A DNA stretch of 64,000 bases from Vanessa cardui (taxonomy: Eukaryota; Arthropoda; Insecta; Lepidoptera; Nymphalidae): positions 1,178,803 to 1,242,802 of the forward strand of contig NC_061129.1 in NCBI RefSeq assembly GCF_905220365.1, in the 5' to 3' direction. Position numbers and translations under genes: made by a program. Positions 58,301 through 64,000 of this stretch are shown here, one piece after another (position 1 is the stretch's first letter; the number at the start of each line of letters is the position of its first letter). Under the pieces are notes generated by a model that saw only the letters and a list, made by a program, of their open reading frames with translations, searched no databases and was not told the origin of the DNA.

Positions 58301-60623
58301 AAACTCAGAAGTTCTACGGATTTCTAAACTTTGCTGTGCATTTATTGAGTCCTTTCTAACTGATTGAAACTATTGAGTAATATATTTTTTTTCTTAGTCG
58401 CAGGTTAGATGCAGTTACAGAAGAAGATATTGAACCAGAAGATGAGGAACTTCCGCAAAGGTAATAGATGAAACTAAGATCACAAAAATACATACATAAA
58501 CAACTTATTTTGCTACCTACACACCCGCCTCGCTGCACTCATAACGCCGTAACGATAGCTTAACATAGGACGGTACCGGTTTGGCTGGAAAAACGCTTTA
58601 CGCGCTTCCCCCACGTGATGGAAAGTGGGGGGGGGGGGGTGTTTACTCCCCGGTTTCCTGGATGACGAGTGCGCCCAGGTACACCGGGTTTACCCACTAA
58701 AAACCAGCGGTACCCTCTCCGTCTTTCGGCGGACGCCACGTGATCGCTTACGCATGCTTCCGTGACGCCCTGACGGTCCTCCAACACCTAGGGGGAATTC
58801 TCGGGGTACTGAGACCCCACCTGGTGCGCGTAGCGCCTTTTCCTCCTCCCCGGTTGTCTACGGCGGAACGGATATGCAGCGGCATCCTCTTCCCGCTCCC
58901 GCTCCGCTGCTTCCTTCTGCGACATCACGTTTTCGCAATAGGAGCGCGTCTCCGACCAACACGTCTCGCTGCCGAGCATTTCGTTGACGATGCTCGACAG
59001 CAAGAGGTCTCCGCCCATAGACGCCGCCAGGGAGGGCCCGGTTATCAGCGGTGACGGTACCCAGATCGGGGCACCGTACAGCGCCATCGACGCCGGCGTA
59101 GCCATCCCGCCCCCCCCACATTTGGAAGGAGGCGGCCGAGAGCGGCGGCGGCGTTGATAAGCCTCGGTCCGAGATGCACAAAATGCTGCCCGAGGCTCCA
59201 TAGACCGTCCAGGATGAGGCCTAGATACCTCATCTGGGCCGTCCGTCCGGAGGACGGTGATCTTGAGCCGAGAACCGACCCTGTGGAACGCCGCAGCCCA
59301 CCCGACGCCGGACCAACCTCCGTCAACGCCCACCCAGAGGACCTTCCTGTCCTGTAGGTACGCCAGCAGCCTCCTCAGATAGGTCGGCACCCCATGGTAT
59401 CGGAGTGCCACCCGTATCGTCTCCAATAAGAGCTTCTTGAAGGCGTTCGCAACGTCCAGTGACACCGCCAGGACGACCTGCCCCCGGGCCACTGCTTCCG
59501 TCGTCCGAGTCTTCAGGGCGTCCAGGGCCTCGACCATCAAACGGCCCGCCCTGAACCCGAACTGAACCTCTGAAAGACCCGGACTCGAGGTGCTAAACGA
59601 GACGGGCTGCGAGGATCTTCTCGAAGAGTTTTCCCGTCTAGTTCAGCAGCACTATTGGCCTGTATGCCGAAGGGGAACCCAGCGGCCGACCTTCCTTCGG
59701 CAACACGACCAGCTTTCCTTCCTTCCGGGGCTTCGGAAGCTGCCCGCTGCACAGACATTCGTCGAACAGCTTGACTTGAACCTCAGACGACTGAGGGCCA
59801 TCTTCATCTCCCGCTCCGTGATCAGTGGTGGAGCCACTGCGTCTTCGATCACGGAGCGGGGGCCATCTTCGGTGGGACGTGCTCACCCTGGGAAGAGTTC
59901 ACCGACCAGGCACAGGAGGAGTTCCGGCGCCATCGTTTCGGTGACGGGGGCGCCTTGAGTGCGGAACTTCCCGCGTACGCCGCGGTACGGGTGCACTCAC
60001 GGGTCTCAATCCTCCTCCTCATGGCCTTCTCCTTAGCCTTGCCTATCGCCAGCTGCAGCTCTTTTTTCAGCTGACGTCGTCCGAAGGTCAGCGATTTCGG
60101 GCGACCAACCAATTTCGGCGACTGCCTGGCCACCGCAGCTCTGACTAAGCCGAGATAGGTCTCGAACTCAGCCAGGCTGCGGTTTGGGGAGAAGTACGTC
60201 CCGACGACAACGTACTCCCCCCACCCTACCACTTCGTAGCCCGAGCCCCTCTCGATGATTGAGAGGGGGGGGGGGGCGTTTCGCTCCTCGTGAGGACCGC
60301 CAAGGTGTCGTCCAAGTAGCCCAATATTAGTAGACCAATATACAATATAATAATAATAAGTAATATTCAATTCTTTTGGTGAATATACGCAGGTTAACTA
60401 TAATTGGCACGCGTTTTGTTCCACCACAAAACAACTATTGTGTGTATTATTTTTTTGTTTGTTTATAAAGGTGTGTGGCAAATTCCTAATCAGTCTTATT
60501 CATGACGTCATATACATTTAATACGTTCTAGATGTCACAGATGCATACTATATGCATATATATATAATATACTATTTTTAACAATGTTGTAGAAATATAG
60601 TAATATATTAGAGTAAATAAATA

Positions 60624-60706
<83 letters not shown>

Positions 60707-63650
60707 CTACAACCTTTTTGGCGTCATGCACGTGGTGCATCATTACGACGTCCCCAAGTTCCCCACACTTTAATTAACATGTCTTAATGAATACTGCTTA
60801 ATTTTTTGATTTCCAGGTCCTTGGGATACGTTGTTTTCCGATAAAAAAAAATACCACGATATTCGTCTTTCAGTCATGCCCAAACACTTTTGAACCCCTA
60901 ACCATGATGATACATTTAAGGTATCCTAGATATATTGATCCTAATTTACCTATGGCATCGATTATTTTGCGTCCTCACAGGATGGACTGTATTTGGAAGT
61001 GCGACGTTGCCAGCTTTAGGTTTGTTGTCTCTTTCTTTTCCTATCGCTGTTCTGTTCAAACAGTTCAACGTTTATTTTGTTCCAATATTCGTAAGGCTTA
61101 TACATATACGGATGTCCGATATGTTATAATGTGTAAATACGAATCTTTTGCTTCCTACCCATGATTACGCCGACGACTGTTATCCAGATCACACGGAGGA
61201 TCAGCGAAAAACTTGAGCGATTTCAAATTTTTTATATTAGATTCATATTTGGTTTGCGCAAATATGATCGTGTCTCTCATTTTCACTCTTAGCACAAGTG
61301 GATCTGCCCATAAAATTTCATTGGAATAATTATGACTTCTCTATCATATTACTTTGTTGTTGCATTTGTTATCGCCTGTGTTTTATTTTTCCTGTAGGTC
61401 ATAAAAATCTACCTACCAAATTTCATATTTACGATAATAAAATGATAGTATTTATAATAAAATGAAATTACTGGGAACAGTGCTTTCATTTTATAGTTGG
61501 TAGCATACAGCCACATAGTACCACCTAAAATACTAAATAATAGTACTGTATGCTTCGAGATCACGATCTATCGGCTATTGTACAAGGTTCAATTTTGGGT
61601 CCCTTTCTATTTCTGGTATATATAAATGATCCTTTTTATGTTAAAGGTATTTGTGATATTGTGTTGTTTGCTGACGATGTGAACGGTGCATTATCACAGA
61701 TACACAATTGGTTTACAGTAAATAATTTAGTTTTAATTGCTCAAAAAACAAAATGTGTAGTTTTTACCCTACCCAATGTTAGAAAGCATAATTATAAGAT
61801 ATCTATAAACGGTGACCGTCTTGATGTAGCCGATACTACGGTGTTCTCAGGAATAGAATTGGATTCCAAACTTCAGTGGAGTCCTCATTTATCATCCCTA
61901 ACAGGAAGACTCAGCTCTGCAATATACGCGTTTAGAAAAGTTAGACAACTAACTGAGGTTGATACCGCTCGTCTAGTATATTTTGGTTTTTTTCACAGTA
62001 TTTGTCATATGGCATATTACTTTGAGGTAACGCTGTAGGTATTAAATCTGTCTTTATTTTACAAAAGAGAGCAATCCGGTTTATTTATAATCTTGGAGCT
62101 AGATACTCTCTTCGGGATGTTCTTAAAAAAGTAGGAATACTCACTGTTGCGTCTCAGTATATTTACAACGATATTATGTATACTCACAGTAACATTGATC
62201 ACTTTGATAAAATCAGTGATCATCATTGTTTGTGCACTAAAAGTAAGGATAAGCTTATAACACCAAGTTTCCGACTCCGCAAAGTCAATGAATCCTTCTT
62301 GGGGCATGGTATCCGATTCTATAATAAAATTCGGCAGAAATTTTTAACTTTGCCATTTCGTAAATTCAAATCGTTAGTAAAAAATACATTGGTAAAAAAG
62401 GCATATTATTCGAAACTCTTGTCAACTCTTAATAGATTATAAAAAAGCGTAGAGGTATCTGTTGACTTCCAAGCTGAATATATTCATTTAAATAATTGTA
62501 TTTAATTAACATGACTGTATTTTTTAGGTGTTGAAAAAGAGTAACTTTCGTTTTTTGCCGGTTCTTCTCTGTAGAATATACTTTCCCAACCGGTGGTAGC
62601 TTCATTGTAAAATGACGATTCAAAAGTGCTTGTTAAAGCCTATTTGAATAAATTTTATTTTGACTTCTGTTTTTTTTTTTTTGTTTGTGCGTCCATATGC
62701 AGCTATTAGGCGTCCGTATAAAGCTATTGGGCGTCCGTATACAGCTATTAGGCGTCCGTATACAGCTATTGGGCGTCCGTATACAGCTATTGGGCGTCCG
62801 TATACAGCTATTGGGCGTCCGTATACAGCTATTGGGCGTCCGTATATGGCTATTTGGCCTCTGTACAAAGTTACTAAGCTTTACGCCGGTTTGTTTACAC
62901 CGAATAATAAAAACTACCAATCACAGATAACAGAAGATTTAACAGTACAGATACCAATCACGATTGATATAGATGTTGTACAAACTTTCACCCCCTTTTA
63001 TGGAAACTATCCTATCTTCTATAAAAATTATCTATCCTATCAAAATTATCCTATGTTCTTTTCTACAAAGTCCCCATACTAAATTTCATCTAAATCGGTT
63101 CAGCAGCTTAACCGTGTAAAGATAACAGACAGACAGACATACTTTATATTATTATTATGAATAATGAATATAAATATTAATTATTGTAATATATTTAAAA
63201 AAAACTTCCACGAAGTCCTCGGGGATTCATATATTCATTATTAATATATTTTATAAACATTAAATGACTGATGTAAAACAAACAATAATCAAGCACCGAA
63301 TAGGTATTATGTAACGCGTAAGTAATGAGCGAGATGGCAACGTCGCAATTTTGGACGCCAAATACGCGAATCCGTAGTCAGGAATTCCCCTCGATATACG
63401 GTGTGCGATATACGCGCTGCGGCAGCGCTTCACCTGCGCGGTGATTTCTTCGGGAACTTTTCAATATTTTATTGCAACTATTTAAAGCGATTTTTAGCTT
63501 CCGTCGATTTTTGTACTACGGCTAGCTAGGATGAATAGGACCTCAATGCCACCGGCTAAAAAAGTGGCGTCCGGTATACGGACGCCAAAAGCAGGTGGAC
63601 GCCAGTTTAAATGCATTTTCGCCTTCAGTGGACGGCCAATTGTTTGCGGG

Positions 63651-63722
<72 letters not shown>

Positions 63723-63917
63723 CTATATTTCTACAACATTGTTAAAAATAGTTAAGGATAATGGAAATGTAAGTCATATTCATTATTCTACATATTGTAC
63801 ATGTAAATGCAAGAAGGAATGTTGTTTTTTTTTTAATTTTATACTTTTATCGACAGACCACGAGCGGAGAATCCATTAGAAGGTCCAAGCTGGCTTTTGG
63901 ATGAACCTAGAATGAAG
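55156..63917 (+). CDS. Coiled-coil protein of unknown function (partial, at least 7 exons)
   Basis: Exons seen: 55156-55308, 55461-55758, 55944-56018, 56616-56733, 57396-57449, 58398-58460, 63857-63917, giving about 274 aa with no stop before the window edge. Residues 5-51 form a heptad-rich coiled coil (ENELKDLREKNNELVQKVQY, then ENEKLELMKEINELRLKL). Next comes an Ala-rich helical stretch (KLDAALQTASEEALSHLVQ), the basic PPMLIGGRLMQPVVSLSRTL, Ser/Arg-rich sequence, VYIPLTRIDAGE, an acidic region (EEDIEPEDEELP) and GPSWLLDEP. Short basic motifs after an N-terminal coiled coil recall shugoshin-type proteins, but I cannot confirm this and assign no name. Adjacent exon phases agree, except that exon 4's donor is ambiguous. 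Confidence 0.82.
55461..55758 (+). CDS. Coiled-coil gene exon 2
   Basis: It encodes 99 residues plus one base. The helical QTASEEALSHLVQASSAVAR stretch is followed by the RVPPMLIGGRLMQPVVSLS motif. Acceptor TTTCTACCAG, donor GTAAGT. Confidence 0.87.
55944..56018 (+). CDS. Coiled-coil gene exon 3
   Basis: It encodes RSVNRSPNQQNRSVSERAVP, then MHMLQ: Ser/Arg/Asn-rich, probably disordered. Acceptor TATTCCAG, donor GTAAGC. Confidence 0.8.
56616..56733 (+). CDS. Coiled-coil gene exon 4
   Basis: It encodes DVYIPLTRIDAGELPANNVD, then an acidic stretch ending ELALDG. Either the donor is GTAAAG after AA at 56733 (phase 2), or a GC-type donor at GCAAGT two codons earlier is used. Each option pairs with a different acceptor of exon 5. 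Confidence 0.75.
57396..57449 (+). CDS. Coiled-coil gene exon 5
   Basis: It encodes GDRLEESQNSDTDNFEES, Asp/Glu/Ser-rich. The acceptor is CAG at 57393-57395. An alternative acceptor TAG, four bases upstream at 57391, follows a longer T-run and fits only a GC donor in exon 4. The donor is GTAAGT. Confidence 0.7.
57630..57872 (+). repeat. Dispersed repeat family T, copy 4
   Basis: 'ggagtgtctattagtaatat', 'taatctctgaaacggctgga', 'cactggcagataactgatat', 'agggagtaacttaggctaca' and 'ttgttaaattcaaacggg'. Confidence 0.65.
58003..58118 (-). mobile_element. LINE 3'-tail fragment (family L)
   Basis: 'aatcaaatatctaattatac', 'tttattcaaattttaatcgt', 'catttaacaaactatatta' and 'agtaaagctatcaccagtgc' match the start of the reverse L tails. 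Confidence 0.65.
58126..58275 (-). repeat. Dispersed repeat family R fragment (reverse)
   Basis: 'ggtggtagggttttgtgctt', 'agttcgtcttggtaggttac', 'gatgtaaggaatggttaata' and 'gcggtggtaccactcaccgt'. The middle of the family is deleted. Confidence 0.65.
58398..58460 (+). CDS. Coiled-coil gene exon 6
   Basis: It encodes SRRLDAVTEEDIEPEDEELP and Q, acidic. Acceptor TTCTTAG, donor GTAATA, phase 2 out. The following 5.4-kb intron is packed with retroelements. Confidence 0.75.
58545..60310 (-). mobile_element. Decayed R1-clade-like non-LTR retrotransposon
   Basis: Read on the minus strand, frames between 60310 and 59850 give an endonuclease piece (GWGEYVVVGTYFSPNRSLAE) fused to a pre-RT linker. Frames from about 59900 to 59537 give RT start blocks (LCSGQLPKPRKEGKLVVLPK, SAYRPIVLLN). 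59540 to 59300 gives VVLAVSLDVANAF, VALRYHGVPTYLRRLLAYLQ and DRKVLWVG. 59326 to 59045 gives YLGLILDGLWSLGQHFVHLG and ALGRLLPNVGG. These are R1-type motifs in the right order. Several frameshifts, internal deletions and no FADD block show it is dead. Two runs of 12-13 G lie near its ends (58627-58639, 60265-60276). Confidence 0.8.
60571..60606. repeat. Left arm of a 36-bp inverted repeat, flanking a (TA)n array
   Basis: 'actatttttaacaatgttgt' and the following bases to 60606 are the exact complement of 63717-63752. The (TA)n array begins 24 bp inward. Confidence 0.85.
60629..60702. repeat. (TA)n microsatellite, about 74 bp
   Basis: An uninterrupted AT dinucleotide tract on the inner side of the left inverted-repeat arm. 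Length may be assembly-dependent. Confidence 0.95.
60703..61545. other. Intronic sequence between TA array and LINE
   Basis: About 0.8 kb with short frames only. It includes 'ggtataacg'-free, average-composition DNA and no recognised repeat or gene. Confidence 0.5.
61550..62675 (+). mobile_element. Non-LTR retrotransposon (Jockey/CR1-like), 3' half with 3' UTR
   Basis: The first frame (61550-62038) encodes RT motifs QGSILGPFLFLVYIND and the catalytic-type FADD, then HNWFTVNNLVLIAQKTKCVV, VFSGIELDSKLQWSPHLSSL and TARLVYFGFFHSI. A frameshift near 62035 leads into a second frame (to 62442): FILQKRAIRFIYNLGARYSL, SDHHCLCTKSKDKLITPSFR, RLRKVNESFLGHGIRFYNKI and KSLVKNTLVKKAYYS. The 3' UTR (62443-62675) has 'gccggttcttctctgtagaa', 'aaccggtggtagcttcat' and 'gcctatttgaataaatttta'. 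It is the source sequence of the family L tails elsewhere in the window. It is 5'-truncated and inactive. Confidence 0.85.
62688..62865. repeat. 21-bp minisatellite, about 8 copies
   Basis: The unit is close to 'cgtccgtatacagctattggg', tandemly repeated with few substitutions ('ggg' or 'agg' at the end, 'tataaag' in the first units). Because 21 is a multiple of 3, all frames stay open, producing spurious 7-residue repeats (for example VYGRPIA on the minus strand). It directly follows the LINE's T-rich tail. Confidence 0.92.
63065..63165 (+). repeat. Dispersed repeat end, 'cggttcagcagcttaaccgt'
   Basis: 'atttcatctaaatcggttca', 'gcagcttaaccgtgtaaaga' and 'acagacagacagacatactt' before an AT tail, the 3' end of the common repeats seen at 24290-24375. 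Confidence 0.55.
63566..63586. repeat. Short palindrome sharing the minisatellite core
   Basis: 'ggcgtccg' gtata 'cggacgcc' is an 8-bp-arm palindrome. Its 'ggcgtccg.tatac' half matches the minisatellite unit 0.8 kb upstream. Confidence 0.6.
63653..63716. repeat. (TA)n microsatellite, about 65 bp
   Basis: An uninterrupted AT tract directly joined to the right inverted-repeat arm at 63717-63752; partner of the array at 60629-60702. Confidence 0.95.
63717..63752. repeat. Right arm of a 36-bp inverted repeat
   Basis: 'atattactatatttctacaa' and the following bases to 63752 are the complement of 60571-60606. It marks one end of a 3.2-kb inverted unit within the intron. Confidence 0.85.
63857..63917 (+). 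CDS. Coiled-coil gene exon 7 (last visible)
   Basis: It encodes RPRAENPLEGPSWLLDEPRM and K. Acceptor TTTTATCGACAG, donor GTACGG, phase 0 out. The gene continues right of the window. Confidence 0.7.
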
Positions 63918-64000
63918 GTACGGTATTTTTTTAAATAAAAACAAAACTAAACAAAAAAGGAAAGAAAATATAAAAAGAAAATCTTTGGTAAGCATATCAT

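Larger units (their letters stand above)
57450..58397 (+). other. Intron 5 of the coiled-coil gene
   Basis: It holds a family T repeat (57630-57870), a LINE L tail (58005-58115) and a reverse R fragment (58126-58275). It ends in a T-rich tract and TTCTTAG. Confidence 0.75.

Noticed and set aside
60528..60743. Ile-Tyr repeat frames at both TA arrays (also 63531-63755)
   Set aside because: Direct translation of (TA)n tracts, not proteins.
62688..62865. Tandem repeat as a CRISPR-like array
   Set aside because: Units are contiguous without unique spacers and the context is eukaryotic.
62633..63082. Overlapping open frames on both strands with 7-residue repeats
   Set aside because: They arise because the 21-bp minisatellite unit is divisible by three; no start context or conserved protein.

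Overview
This window reads as nuclear DNA from a lepidopteran, probably a nymphalid-type butterfly. The evidence is AT-rich intergenic DNA, small exons with canonical GT-AG introns, several tRNA-derived SINE copies, dispersed repeats of a kind familiar from butterfly genomes, non-LTR retrotransposon tails, and hAT, mariner and pogo remnants. The species call is inference. The gene calls rest on open frames, splice sites, matching intron phases and protein motifs.

The left four fifths (about 1-51,000) carries a tandem cluster of Na+/K+-ATPase beta-subunit (nervana-type) genes, all on the minus strand. Gene A contributes only its first coding exon (5249-5384); the rest should lie left of the window. 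Gene B has seven coding exons (36589 down to 9395, 296 aa) and a 21.5-kb first intron full of mobile DNA. Gene C has six coding exons (50971 down to 41209, 318 aa). B and C share the topology of a short cytoplasmic tail, one membrane helix and a disulfide-bonded ectodomain. C has six ectodomain cysteines, B only four.

The right part is gene-dense and then repeat-rich. EMC5/MMGT1 (51702-52614, plus, three exons) diverges from gene C and converges on an intronless GAR1 gene (54162-53440, minus). GAR1 diverges from a plus-strand gene beginning at 55156 that encodes a coiled-coil protein of unknown function. Seven of its exons are visible before it leaves the window at 64000. Its intron 58461-63856 holds a decayed R1-like LINE, a Jockey/CR1-like LINE, a 21-bp minisatellite and two (TA)n arrays flanked by an inverted repeat.

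Mobile elements with resolvable ends include four hAT-like MITEs with 8-bp target duplications, a DD41D-spaced mariner-like element with TIRs and three inactivating lesions, and a pogo-like element keeping only the 3' part of its gene, including a PHD-like finger. Perfect or near-perfect hairpins lie in introns of genes B and C. I found no CRISPR array, rRNA gene or confident tRNA gene. No clearly new biological system is evident. The best leads are the loss of a disulfide pair in gene B, the intronic hairpins, the minisatellite and inverted-TA structure, and the unidentified coiled-coil gene.
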